Source of the DNA: Shimia biformata
GTDB taxonomy: Bacteria; Pseudomonadota; Alphaproteobacteria; Rhodobacterales; Rhodobacteraceae
Reading direction: 5' to 3'
DNA: 64,000 nt
NCBI RefSeq assembly: GCF_016888515.1
Contig: NZ_JAFEJK010000001.1
Location: 2,649,116 to 2,713,115 of the forward strand
Below the pieces are notes generated by a model. That model saw only the letters and a program-made list of their open reading frames with translations, was not told where the DNA came from and made no database searches. Shown here piece after piece: positions 15,465 to 23,720 of the stretch; position 1 is the first letter of the stretch, and the number at the start of each line of letters is the position of its first letter. The position numbers and the translations under genes were made by a program.

Positions 15465-16672
15465 CAGGTGGGCCGTTGGATCGTGATTTGCGTTACATCG
15501 GTGTTTCCACAATGGAACGCCGCGGCGCAAGAGGTCAGGTAGAAATTCCACATGCGCCGGAACCTGTCGTCAAAGCCAAGCGCCGCGACCTGATCCCATT
15601 TGCCGTTGAACGTATCATACCAGCGCCTGAGCGTCTGGCTGTAGCTTTCGCCGAACTCGACCGATCCCGCGACGTGCAGCCCGGCCTTTTCCACCTCCTG
15701 CCGCAACACCGTGGGACTGGGCAGCATGCCGCCGGGGAAGATGTATTTCTGAATGAAATCAACGCCTTTTCGATAGGCGTCAAAGCGGTCGTCATGCATG
15801 GTGATGATCTGAAGCGTGGCCTGTTTCCCAGGCTTCAGACAGCGTTTCACGGTCTGGAAATAATCCGGCCAGTATTTTTCGCCGACCGCCTCGAACATCT
15901 CGATCGAGGCGATGCCGTCATATTCGCCCTGTTCGTCGCGATAGTCCTGAAGCTTGAACTCTACCAGATCTGATAACCCAGCTTTTTCAATGCGTTCCGA
16001 GGCGAACTTCAATTGCTCTCGTGAGATGGTCAGCCCGGTCACACGCACGCCGCGTTCCCGCGCGGCATATTCGGCGAACCCGCCCCAGCCACAGCCGATT
16101 TCCAGAACGTGATCCCCCGGCTGCGCCCCGATCCCGTCCACGATGGACTTGTATTTCGCGGTCTGGGCGGCCTCCATGCTTTCCTGTCCGGTCTCGAACA
16201 TGGCCGAGGAATAGGTCATCGTCTCATCCAGCCACAGGGCATAGAATTCATTACCCAGATCGTAGTGATACGAGATGTTCTTCTTCGCCTGCTCCTTGGT
16301 GTTGCGGTTCATCCAATGGCGCATGCGCTCATAGACCCGCACCAGGAACATGCCCGGAAACCCCTCGTAGAGCGAGTCATTGTCCGCCATCAGGAAATCG
16401 AGAAAGGCCTGCAAGTCGGGCGTAGACCACCAGCCGTCGATATAGGCATCGCAGAACCCCAGGTCGCCTTCGCGGATCAGGCGGGCAAAACTGTCAGGGT
16501 TGTGGATCGCAAGTTCACAGACCTGACCGGGCGCGCGTCCTTCGGCGCGGAACCGGCGGCCATCGGGCATCACAAAGTCGATACGGCCCGTATTGACCTG
16601 TTTCGCCATTTCAAAGACCTGCGCAAAATAGCGCGGCAGATTGTCTTGACCTTCGGTCGTCGTCAGGATCAT
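15464..16672 (-). CDS. cfa: Cyclopropane-fatty-acyl-phospholipid synthase family methyltransferase
   Basis: This 402-residue SAM-dependent enzyme would methylenate unsaturated acyl chains of membrane phospholipids. It has an N-terminal domain (about 20-125), the family signature ISYHYDLGNEFY (133-144), SAM motif VLEIGCGWGGFA (189-200), and the C-terminal IFPGGMLPS region. A GAAGGG ribosome site precedes the ATG. It is the first gene of the cfa-trgA-trgB-cysK-mscS-alaX run, coupled to trgA by a one-base overlap. Some relatives act on other lipid or sterol substrates, so the exact product is inferred. Confidence 0.9.
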   Translation of the reverse strand: MILTTTEGQDNLPRYFAQVFEMAKQVNTGRIDFVMPDGRRFRAEGRAPGQVCELAIHNPDSFARLIREGDLGFCDAYIDGWWSTPDLQAFLDFLMADNDSLYEGFPGMFLVRVYERMRHWMNRNTKEQAKKNISYHYDLGNEFYALWLDETMTYSSAMFETGQESMEAAQTAKYKSIVDGIGAQPGDHVLEIGCGWGGFAEYAARERGVRVTGLTISREQLKFASERIEKAGLSDLVEFKLQDYRDEQGEYDGIASIEMFEAVGEKYWPDYFQTVKRCLKPGKQATLQIITMHDDRFDAYRKGVDFIQKYIFPGGMLPSPTVLRQEVEKAGLHVAGSVEFGESYSQTLRRWYDTFNGKWDQVAALGFDDRFRRMWNFYLTSCAAAFHCGNTDVTQITIQRPT

Positions 16673-16747
16673 CCGGCGTTTCCCTTCGTCGGTTGTCGGT
16701 CTGATGCTAGTCCAAAATGAAAATCGGGCAAGAATTTCCTTTTTTCT

Positions 16748-17983
16748 TCAAAGAACCGCATCCAGCGCGGTCAAAAGCTGGTCGATTTCGCCGGGCGAGG
16801 TGTAATGGACGAAACTGACCCGCAGCACCCCTTTCTGCATGTCTACCCCCATCGCCGACAGCGCACGCACGGCATAGAAATCACCGCCCCCCGTCATGAT
16901 CCCGTGGTGGGCAAGCCGGGCGGCCAGCGCCTCGGCATGCGCGTTGCATTCCATCGCCACGGTCGGCGCGCGCAGGGCGGCGTCCCCCGGTCCGATCAGA
17001 CGGACCGAATTCCGTTGCCCGACAAAGTCCAACACCGGCTGTAACAGGGACGTCTCGTGCGCACGCAACAGGTCATGCACGGCCGAAGCGGTGCCAGCAG
17101 CTTCCCCGGTATCAAGACCGTGGTGGTCCGCCAGCGCCTCGAAATAGTCGATCACGCCCGCCATCGCCGCCACCTGCGCGTGGTCCGGGCCTGCGGGGGT
17201 GAACCGCTTGGTCAGGCTGTCACCGTTGAAATAATGGCCCTGGTTCGGCAACAGCTGCGCCACTGATCTGCGGATCACCATGACGCCCTGGTGTGGGCCA
17301 TAGGTCTTGTAGGCGGAAAACAGGTAGATATCGGCATCCAGCGCCCGCACATCGGGGATGCCATGCGGCGCATAGCTGACCCCGTCCACGCAGGTAAAGG
17401 CACCGGCGCCATGGGCCAGCGCCGTGATCCGGGCGACCGGGTTGACCTCTCCGACCACGTTCGAGCAATGCGGGAAGCAGACCAACCGCACCTTGTCGTC
17501 CAGAAGCGCCTCAAGATCGGCGGGGTCAAGGTGCCCTGTGACCGGGTCGATCTTCCATTCGCGGATCTCGATGCCCTCATCGGCCAGCCGTCGCCAGGGG
17601 CCGGAATTGGCCTCGTGGTCCTGATCGGTGACGATGATGGCCTCCCCCGGCTGCATCCACTGGCGGAAGGCCTGCGCAAGCACGTAAGTGTTCTGGGTGG
17701 TCGAGGGGCCAAAGGACACTTCGTCGCCATCAACCCCCATCCAGGCCGCCAGCCGTGCGCGGGCCTCGTCCATCTCGGCCCCGGCCAGTTCCGACGCGGC
17801 ATAGGGCGCATAGGGCTGCACCTTGCGTTCCGTGTAGAACCGGGTCAGCCGGTCGATCACGGGATTGCAGGCATAGGACCCGCCCGCGTTCTCAAAGAAC
17901 GCCTGCCCCTGCAGCGATGGCTCGGCAAAGGCGGGGAACTGCGCCCGCACAAAATCCAGGTCCAATGTCCGCTGCGATGTCAT
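16748..17983 (-). CDS. Class V aminotransferase / cysteine desulfurase-like protein
   Basis: This 411-residue PLP-dependent protein is of the NifS/CsdA-like class V fold. The PLP lysine is K226 in FSAYKTYGPHQG and the pyridine-binding aspartate is D200 in CVDGVSYAPHG. ATQN-like cofactor contacts are in GPSTTQNTY (93-101) and a His stacks in QDHEANSG. I start at MTSQRTLDLD, since the longer frame runs antisense into the EamA gene. No conserved catalytic cysteine loop is obvious, so it may be a desulfurase-like lyase or aminotransferase rather than an Fe-S sulfur donor. It ends the minus-strand run begun by EamA. Confidence 0.82.
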   Translation of the reverse strand: MTSQRTLDLDFVRAQFPAFAEPSLQGQAFFENAGGSYACNPVIDRLTRFYTERKVQPYAPYAASELAGAEMDEARARLAAWMGVDGDEVSFGPSTTQNTYVLAQAFRQWMQPGEAIIVTDQDHEANSGPWRRLADEGIEIREWKIDPVTGHLDPADLEALLDDKVRLVCFPHCSNVVGEVNPVARITALAHGAGAFTCVDGVSYAPHGIPDVRALDADIYLFSAYKTYGPHQGVMVIRRSVAQLLPNQGHYFNGDSLTKRFTPAGPDHAQVAAMAGVIDYFEALADHHGLDTGEAAGTASAVHDLLRAHETSLLQPVLDFVGQRNSVRLIGPGDAALRAPTVAMECNAHAEALAARLAHHGIMTGGGDFYAVRALSAMGVDMQKGVLRVSFVHYTSPGEIDQLLTALDAVL

Positions 17984-18047
17984 GGCTGCCCCTCCCTGCC
18001 CGTTTCTTGGATTGAAACCTGCGACAGGGGCGCGGCGGCTGCAAGCG

Positions 18048-18947
18048 TCAATTCCCGTGGGGCTTGTCCGACGGGGCCAGAAGCACCTCGGCAAGGCAGG
18101 CGACGACGATCAGCCCCGCGCCGACCCATTCCAGCCCCTGCATCCGCTCACCCGGCAACAGGATCGACGCCGAAAGCGCCGCCACCAGCACCTCGGACAT
18201 CATCAACAGCCCCGCACGTCCGGGAAACAGGAATTTCTGCGCCCAGAAAATCGCGATGACGGACGGGCCCAGCGCAAGGATCGAGGTTGCGGCGGCCACG
18301 GGCAGCCCCGCGATCATGGCGCTCAGGTCAGGCGGCCCGATCACGCCGGCCACCGCGCCCAGAAGCAGCGCCGAAAAGCCTGCGGCAAGAAACTGGAACA
18401 GGGCCATGCCCTCGACCCGCACGGTATCAAAGCGCTTGATCATCGCCGCGCCGATGGCCCAGAAGATGCCGGAAAAGAAGGCAAAGACATCGCCGATCCC
18501 CATCGGCACCTGCCCGCCGCCCTGCCCGATGATCAGCAAAAGCCCCCCCAGGCCCACCGCAATGGCCGCCCAGCGCAGCAGCCCCGCCTTCTCGTCCAGC
18601 CAGACGATGCCGATCAGCGTCGCCCAGACCGGCACGAGATAGAACAGGAAGGTCGCCCGCAAGACCGTGGAATAGATCAGCCCGGCCGCATAAAGCCCCA
18701 TGCCAAGCCCCACGACCGAGCCGATCGCGGCGGCATGGCGGAACTCGGCCCGGTTCACGTCCCAGCGCAGCGCGACGACAACCGCCAGCACCAGCGCAAC
18801 AGGCATGTTCAGCAGGAACGCCGACCAGACCCCGTCGACCCCGCTGTCCTCAAGGTGGCGCAGGGGCAGCCAGAACAGCCCCCAGACGCCCGAGGACACC
18901 AGCACGAGGGCCGAAGCCAGCCCCGTCGAAGGCGGGTTCAGCGCCAA
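18048..18947 (-). CDS. EamA/DMT-family transporter
   Basis: This 299-residue integral membrane protein has about ten hydrophobic helices in two EamA repeats (about 10-140 and 155-290), the usual size for drug/metabolite transporters. A TTG start is used; the Shine-Dalgarno lies in the stop region of the upstream HIT gene (TAGGGC). It is therefore probably translated by coupling. Substrate is unknown. It sits in the HIT-EamA-aminotransferase tail of the minus-strand run. Confidence 0.85.
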   Translation of the reverse strand: MALNPPSTGLASALVLVSSGVWGLFWLPLRHLEDSGVDGVWSAFLLNMPVALVLAVVVALRWDVNRAEFRHAAAIGSVVGLGMGLYAAGLIYSTVLRATFLFYLVPVWATLIGIVWLDEKAGLLRWAAIAVGLGGLLLIIGQGGGQVPMGIGDVFAFFSGIFWAIGAAMIKRFDTVRVEGMALFQFLAAGFSALLLGAVAGVIGPPDLSAMIAGLPVAAATSILALGPSVIAIFWAQKFLFPGRAGLLMMSEVLVAALSASILLPGERMQGLEWVGAGLIVVACLAEVLLAPSDKPHGN

Positions 18948-18950
18948 GCC

Positions 18951-19370
18951 CTAGCCAGCCAGCGCCGCGCGGATCTTGTCCGCATGGGTTTTCAAGACGG
19001 CAAAATCCGCCATCTGCCCCGGCGGGCGCAGCTTGACGCCTTCGTGACGCGGCAGGATGTGGAAATGCAGGTGATAGACTTCTTGTCCGCCCGCCGGTTC
19101 GTTGAACTGCTGCAGCGTGATACCTTCGGCATCAAACGCGGTCAGGCAGGCATGGCTGACGATCTGCACCGTTTTCAGGCAGGCGGCCAGCTGTTCCGGG
19201 CTGGCGTCCAGCATGTTGCGGCAGGGCGTCTTGGGAATGACAAGGCAATGGCCATCGGCGCGCGGCATGATGTCCATGAAAACAAAGGTGTCGTCGTCCT
19301 CGTAAAGCTTCTCGCAGGGGATTTCCCCGCGCAGGATCTTGGCGAAGATATTGTCACTGTCATAGGCCAT
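18951..19370 (-). CDS. HIT-family nucleotide hydrolase
   Basis: This 139-residue protein has the histidine triad H100-L-H102-F-H104 in VYHLHFHILPRHEG and the nucleotide-binding N-terminus IFAKILRGEIPCEKLYEDD. HIT proteins hydrolyse nucleoside phosphoramidates or AMP conjugates in the cytosol. The start MAYDSDNIF is supported by AGGAGCG; an upstream in-frame ATG lacks such a site. It lies between acuI and the EamA gene on the same strand. Confidence 0.9.
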   Translation of the reverse strand: MAYDSDNIFAKILRGEIPCEKLYEDDDTFVFMDIMPRADGHCLVIPKTPCRNMLDASPEQLAACLKTVQIVSHACLTAFDAEGITLQQFNEPAGGQEVYHLHFHILPRHEGVKLRPPGQMADFAVLKTHADKIRAALAG

Positions 19371-19433
19371 GTCACGCTCCTGAACCGGCAAACAGGGCGG
19401 CCCCGTGACCGCCCTGCCCCGTTTCTGGTCCGT

Positions 19434-20429
19434 TCAGGCGCCCAGGTCAACCACGACACGGCCCTTGACCTGGCCTTGCAGGATATCCGCCCCCAGTTTG
19501 GGCAGATCGGCCAGGGTCGCGGGCTGGACCATCGCCTCAAGCTTGTCCATCGGCAGATCCGCCGCGATCCGCTCCCACGCCCGCAGGCGGTTGTCATAGG
19601 GCTGCATGACGCTGTCGATCCCCAACAGGTTCACCCCGCGCAACAGGAAGGGGATGACAGTGGCCGGAAGCCCCGCGCCCCCCGCCAGACCAACGGCGGC
19701 GACGGAGGCGCCATATTTCATCTGTCCCAGCACCCGCGCCAGCATCGCGCCGCCGACCGCATCGACACAACCCGCCCATGTTTCGGATTCCAGGGGCCGC
19801 TTGGTGGTCTCGTTCAACTCTTCGCGCGCCACGATCTGGGTCGCGCCCAGCGATTTCAGGTAGTCGGCAGTATCGGGCCGCCCGGTCACACCGGCAACTT
19901 CGTGGCCCAGCGCCGAGAGGATCGCCGTCGCAACCGAGCCGACACCCCCCGCCGCACCGGTGACCAGAACCGGCCCGTGCCCCGGTTTCAACCCGTGATC
20001 CTCAAGCGCCATCACCGCCAGCATCGCGGTGAACCCCGCCGTGCCGACCGCCATCGCCTGTCGCGTATCGATCCCCTTGGGCAGCGGCACCAGCCAGTCG
20101 GCGCGCACGCGTGCTTTCTGACCATAGCCCCCCCAATACGCCTCGCCCACGCGCCAGCCGGTCAGGACCACTTTGTCGCCGGGCTTGTAGCGCTCATCCG
20201 AAGACGCCTCGACGGTCCCGGCAAAGTCGATCCCCGGCACATGCGGGTATTTCCGCACCAGCCCGCCACCCGGCCCGATGCAAAGTCCGTCCTTGTAGTT
20301 CACGGTCGAATATTCGACCGCCACCGTCACCTCGCCCGCGGGCAGGTCATCCAGCGTCAGCTGTTCCACCGCCGCCGACGTCTTGCCGCTGTCTTCATCC
20401 TTGCGCACAACCAAAGCGTTGAACATCAT
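19434..20429 (-). CDS. acuI: Acrylyl-CoA reductase (NADPH), AcuI-type
   Basis: This 331-residue zinc-independent MDR-family oxidoreductase reduces acryloyl-CoA to propionyl-CoA, detoxifying acrylate from DMSP breakdown. It has the GroES-like N-terminal part (VNYKDGLCIGPGGGLV, HVPGIDFAGTV) and a Rossmann motif VTGAAGGVGSVAT (about 155-167). The size and YhdH/AcuI-type GWRVGEAYWGGYGQ loop fit AcuI. Two tandem ATGs follow GAAGGAGAG. It lies directly after dmdA on the same strand, as in other roseobacters, which strongly supports the assignment. Confidence 0.9.
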   Translation of the reverse strand: MMFNALVVRKDEDSGKTSAAVEQLTLDDLPAGEVTVAVEYSTVNYKDGLCIGPGGGLVRKYPHVPGIDFAGTVEASSDERYKPGDKVVLTGWRVGEAYWGGYGQKARVRADWLVPLPKGIDTRQAMAVGTAGFTAMLAVMALEDHGLKPGHGPVLVTGAAGGVGSVATAILSALGHEVAGVTGRPDTADYLKSLGATQIVAREELNETTKRPLESETWAGCVDAVGGAMLARVLGQMKYGASVAAVGLAGGAGLPATVIPFLLRGVNLLGIDSVMQPYDNRLRAWERIAADLPMDKLEAMVQPATLADLPKLGADILQGQVKGRVVVDLGA

Positions 20430-20449
20430 CTCTCTCCTTCATCTTCTTT

Positions 20450-20476
20450 CTTGCCCAAATACTCCCGCCGGAGGCG
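20450..20476. repeat. Dispersed extragenic motif, copy 1 (CTTGCCC-AAATACTC)
   Basis: The plus strand reads CTTGCCCAAATACTCCCGCC followed by a GGAGGCG arm, between dmdA and acuI. Related copies follow genes at 37522 and 54142. The shared core is CTTG, four bases, AAATAC and then a GC-rich arm. Confidence 0.45.
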
Positions 20477-20496
20477 TCCCGGCGCGGCAACAGGGC

Positions 20497-21588
20497 TCAG
20501 GTCCAGAATGTTTCCCGGACGGTTGCCCTGCGCATGCCGTCCTGCGTTTCGATCTCAAGCGTGGTTCCCGGCGCCCAGTGGCTGCGGTCGACCATGCCGA
20601 TCGACACGTTGGTCTTGAAATCCGGCGACCAGCTTGCCGATGTCACCTGACCAACCTTCCTGCCACCGGCCATCAACGGCCACGCCCGGTCAATGGCCGG
20701 GATCGGGTCGCCGTGAATTTCAACGGGGCGGATCTGCCGTTCCGGTTCCGCCCGCGCCATCAGCCCGGCCTTGCCGATATAGTCGCGCGGTGAATTGACG
20801 AATTTGCCCAAGCCCGCCTCGAACGGGGTGTTTTCCTGACGAATGTCATTGCCATAGCTCAACAGGCCGCCTTCAACCCGTTCTTTCGTCGAGGGGCAAC
20901 CCGCCCGCACGTTCAAATCCTGACCAGCGGCAAACAGCGCGTCCCAAAGCGGCATGCCGATGTCCGAGCCTTCGATATAAATCTCGAACCCACCCTGCTT
21001 GGAGTAGCCCGAGCGCGCGATCACAAGGTCGCGCCCCTGAAACGGCAGGCGCTTGTAGCGGAAGAAGCGGATATCGCGCACCGCGTCGCCAAAGACCCGC
21101 GCCATCAGGTCGTCGGATTTCGGCCCCTGCACCCCCAGCGGGCTGACATCGGGTTCCCAGACCCGCACATCCAGCCCCAAGGCATCCGCCACCCCGGTCA
21201 CGTAAAGGATGTAATCGCTATCGGCGACCGAGATCCAATAGTGATCCTCGGCCAGCTTTACCAGGACCGGATCGTTCAGCATGCCGCCATTGCGGTCGAT
21301 GGCGGGCATATAGAAACACTGGTCATCGGCCATCCGGTCAAGGTCGCGCGGGCTGAGAAGGTCCATCAGCGCCCGCGCATCCGGCCCCTGAACCGCCACC
21401 TGCCGTTCACAAGCCACGTCCCAGACCTGAACATGGCGTTTCAGGTGGTGGTAATCCTCTTCCTCACTGGCAAAGACCGATGGCAGGATCATGCGGTTAT
21501 AGACCGAACAGACCGTCATCCCGGCGGCGTTCACACCGTCGCTGAAGGGCGTGCGGCGCACGCGGGTCGAGGGGAAGATCGACGCCAT
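20497..21588 (-). CDS. dmdA: Dimethylsulfoniopropionate demethylase DmdA
   Basis: This 363-residue GcvT-family enzyme moves a methyl group from DMSP to tetrahydrofolate, giving methylmercaptopropionate in the cytosol. The N-terminal signature GMTVCSVYNRMILPSVF with the following DYHHLKRHVQVWDVACERQV, the SGYSKQGGFEIY motif and the FVNSPRDYIGK segment fit DmdA and distinguish it from GcvT. The length is normal for DmdA. A strong AGAGGAGG site precedes the ATG, one base after the DinB-family stop. acuI follows directly. The clade of DmdA cannot be told without alignment. Confidence 0.92.
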   Translation of the reverse strand: MASIFPSTRVRRTPFSDGVNAAGMTVCSVYNRMILPSVFASEEEDYHHLKRHVQVWDVACERQVAVQGPDARALMDLLSPRDLDRMADDQCFYMPAIDRNGGMLNDPVLVKLAEDHYWISVADSDYILYVTGVADALGLDVRVWEPDVSPLGVQGPKSDDLMARVFGDAVRDIRFFRYKRLPFQGRDLVIARSGYSKQGGFEIYIEGSDIGMPLWDALFAAGQDLNVRAGCPSTKERVEGGLLSYGNDIRQENTPFEAGLGKFVNSPRDYIGKAGLMARAEPERQIRPVEIHGDPIPAIDRAWPLMAGGRKVGQVTSASWSPDFKTNVSIGMVDRSHWAPGTTLEIETQDGMRRATVRETFWT

Positions 21589-21589
21589 T

Positions 21590-22105
21590 TCAGACCTCCT
21601 CTGGCATCAGGAACAGATCGGTGTCGCCGGGGGTTTGCCCGGCGGCAGTCAGCATCGCGTGGACCTGCCCGCGATGATGGGTCTGGTGGTTGAACATATG
21701 GGTGACGCACAGGGCAACGGGTTTTGACACCTCGCGCCCCGCCGCGCCCGAGAACCAGACAAGATCTCCGGCAAGATCGAGGTTATGCAGCCCCCCGGCC
21801 CATTGCCTTATGCGGCCATCCATGCGGAACCGGTCCGCGCTCCAGACCGCGAAAGTCGGGCACAGATCGGGGCTTTCCCTGATCCCGCCCCTGGGGGCCG
21901 GGCCGCCGTCAAAACGGCTCATCCAGATCATGTCACCCCACAAAAGGTGGTTCAGCGTCGCCAGGATCGAGCCGAAAAACGCGCCGCGGTCGGTGCGCAA
22001 CTCGGTCTCAGTCATCCCCGCGCAGGCGGTCTGAATCTGACGGTTCTGCCAGGCATTGTAACGCGCCATGGTGCGACAGAACTCGGGAGAGATCATCGCG
22101 GCCAT
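21590..22105 (-). CDS. DinB-family protein
   Basis: This 171-residue four-helix-bundle protein has candidate metal-binding histidines in LNHLLWGD (about residue 52) and the C-terminal HMFNHQTHHRGQVH block. DinB-like proteins include thiol-dependent transferases and metal-binding proteins of unknown role. It starts just after the DUF1326 stop with GACGGAG as ribosome site. It ends one base before dmdA, so it is very probably co-transcribed with the DMSP genes. A link to DMSP metabolism is inferred from position only. Confidence 0.85.
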   Translation of the reverse strand: MAAMISPEFCRTMARYNAWQNRQIQTACAGMTETELRTDRGAFFGSILATLNHLLWGDMIWMSRFDGGPAPRGGIRESPDLCPTFAVWSADRFRMDGRIRQWAGGLHNLDLAGDLVWFSGAAGREVSKPVALCVTHMFNHQTHHRGQVHAMLTAAGQTPGDTDLFLMPEEV

Positions 22106-22110
22106 CTCCG

Positions 22111-22821
22111 TCAGACCCGTCCGGGGCCGGTCCAGTGGATCGGGATGATATCCGCCGACTTGCCCTCGAAATCCCAGACCCAGCCATAGTCCATGACCTT
22201 GGATTTCAGCCCGACCGCCGGGTAGATCGTCGGCCCCATCCAGTATTGCGTGTTTTCCATCGACACCGGCACGTCGGGGTTCTTGCCGGGGATCATTTCG
22301 ATCTCGCCGCGGATTTTGCGGCCCACGGTGATCTTGCGGCGGCGGCCATCGCGTTCGATCAGCACCTTTTCGCGCTCCGCCCCGATGATTTCCGAAACAA
22401 GGAAGTTGAAGACCCCGGTGTTGCCGCCCGCCGTACCCGACAGGATCTGCAACAGCCCGTTATAGGCCTTGCCGCTGGCGCTGTCGTCGACATAGGCCGC
22501 CACGCGCCAGCCGCCTTCGGCCATGCGTCCGGGAATGTCGATCAGCAGCGCACAGTTCAGCCCCGACAGGTCTTCGCCCTCGAAATGGCCCTCGTCGATC
22601 TGCAGTGCGAACCACGTCTGGCAATAGCCGTATGTGGGCGGGTGCTTGCCCAGCGAGATCCCGCAGGGGCAGACCACCTCGCACGAGCAGTTCATGAACA
22701 GCTCACCCTTGATCTCCCATTCGGTGGGGGTCATGCGGCGGCGGCGCGGATTGTCCAGCCGGTTGTCGATACGCTGTGAAACCGGCAGTTTCTCGGCCTC
22801 GGGCCGTTTCTTGATCGCCAT
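22111..22821 (-). CDS. DUF1326 domain protein
   Basis: This 236-residue protein has the DUF1326 signature: WEIKGELFMNCSCEVVCPCG with several cysteines, then GYCQTWFALQIDEG and a strand-rich remainder ending HWTGPGRV. The Cys cluster CSC...CPC suggests metal or thiol chemistry. It begins after GGAGG, which overlaps the DUF2182 gene end, and is followed by the DinB gene. DUF1326 and DUF2182 proteins are often encoded together, which is recalled knowledge; their joint function is not established. Confidence 0.85.
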   Translation of the reverse strand: MAIKKRPEAEKLPVSQRIDNRLDNPRRRRMTPTEWEIKGELFMNCSCEVVCPCGISLGKHPPTYGYCQTWFALQIDEGHFEGEDLSGLNCALLIDIPGRMAEGGWRVAAYVDDSASGKAYNGLLQILSGTAGGNTGVFNFLVSEIIGAEREKVLIERDGRRRKITVGRKIRGEIEMIPGKNPDVPVSMENTQYWMGPTIYPAVGLKSKVMDYGWVWDFEGKSADIIPIHWTGPGRV

Positions 22822-22824
22822 GTC

Positions 22825-23637
22825 CTATCCTCCGTAAAACAATTGCGGCGCGGCGAGGATCACCACGCCCCCCGCGATCAGCATAACGCCCATCGGCTTC
22901 ATCACGCGATGGCCGATCTCGGGCAGTTTCTCCAAAACCATGAACAGCGTGGCAAGGCCCATCCACAACAGGCTCATCACCCCGCCGACAAATCCCAGTG
23001 CCATGAACCCCCAGCAGCAGCCGACGCAGAATGCGCCAAGCCCCAGCCCCATGCGCAGCCCGCCCAATCCGCCGGGTCGCCATTTGCCGATGAAATACAT
23101 CATCGGGCTGTGACAGACGCCGTGGCAGACCTCCTTGGCGCGGGTGAACTGGAACGCGCCCACCGCGATCAGCAGCCCGCCGCCAACCCACGGGGATTTG
23201 GCGATCCCCAGCATGTCGATCACGCCGCCGTAAAGCAGCGCCAGCTGCGCGCCGGCAATCACGGCGGCAAAGCCGATCCACGCGATCAGGTAGCCCGCCA
23301 GCACGCCAACCCAGCCCGCAAAACCGGCGCCGTTTCCCCGGACGCTTTTCATCAGCCCCTGATAGGTCTGCAGCGTCGGCACCATCGTCGGCAGCATCAT
23401 CGCCGCCATCATCACCGACCACATCAGGAACAAGGGCCAGAAATTGGCCATCGGCATGTACATCGGCATGCGCGGATCCATCTGGCGCATGGCTTCGGCC
23501 ATCGGTCCGGGGCGTCCGATCAGGTCAACCCCCATGCCGGTCGCCATCGCGTAGAGATACCACCAGGCCGCAAGGATCGCGCCAAAGAACCCCAGCCAGA
23601 AGACCGCCCTAAACGAGATCATATCGACGCGCAGCAT
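22825..23637 (-). CDS. DUF2182 membrane protein
   Basis: This 270-residue inner-membrane protein has about seven helices. It includes the family motif NFWPLFLMWSVMMAAMMLPT, a CHGVCHSP cysteine/histidine loop and an FCVGCCWGFM helix typical of predicted metal-binding DUF2182 proteins. It is the first gene of the run leading to dmdA-acuI. It faces the divergent GntR-type regulator across an 83-bp gap holding two operator-like palindromes, so the regulator probably controls it. Confidence 0.85.
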   Translation of the reverse strand: MLRVDMISFRAVFWLGFFGAILAAWWYLYAMATGMGVDLIGRPGPMAEAMRQMDPRMPMYMPMANFWPLFLMWSVMMAAMMLPTMVPTLQTYQGLMKSVRGNGAGFAGWVGVLAGYLIAWIGFAAVIAGAQLALLYGGVIDMLGIAKSPWVGGGLLIAVGAFQFTRAKEVCHGVCHSPMMYFIGKWRPGGLGGLRMGLGLGAFCVGCCWGFMALGFVGGVMSLLWMGLATLFMVLEKLPEIGHRVMKPMGVMLIAGGVVILAAPQLFYGG

Positions 23638-23677
23638 GTATCCTCCCCAAGACGCGACTCGTCCTTTGACACTTTAA

Positions 23678-23719
23678 TGTCAGACATTTAAACTTGCCGC
23701 AAACAATAAATGTCTGACA
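23678..23719. promoter_or_regulatory. Two TGTC-N-GACA operators between DUF2182 gene and GntR gene
   Basis: TGTCAGACA (23678-23686) and TGTCTGACA (23711-23719) are near-perfect palindromes with centres 33 bp apart, about three helical turns. The second ends one base before the regulator ATG at 23721, occupying its ribosome-binding region. This arrangement fits autoregulation by a FadR-type GntR protein and control of the divergent operon. Confidence 0.65.
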
Positions 23720-23720
23720 A

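Noticed and set aside
17982-20618. 878-codon plus-strand open frame
   Set aside because: It is antisense to five recognised genes (aminotransferase to acuI). Its composition (Arg, His, Gln, Pro) is typical of high-GC antisense frames.
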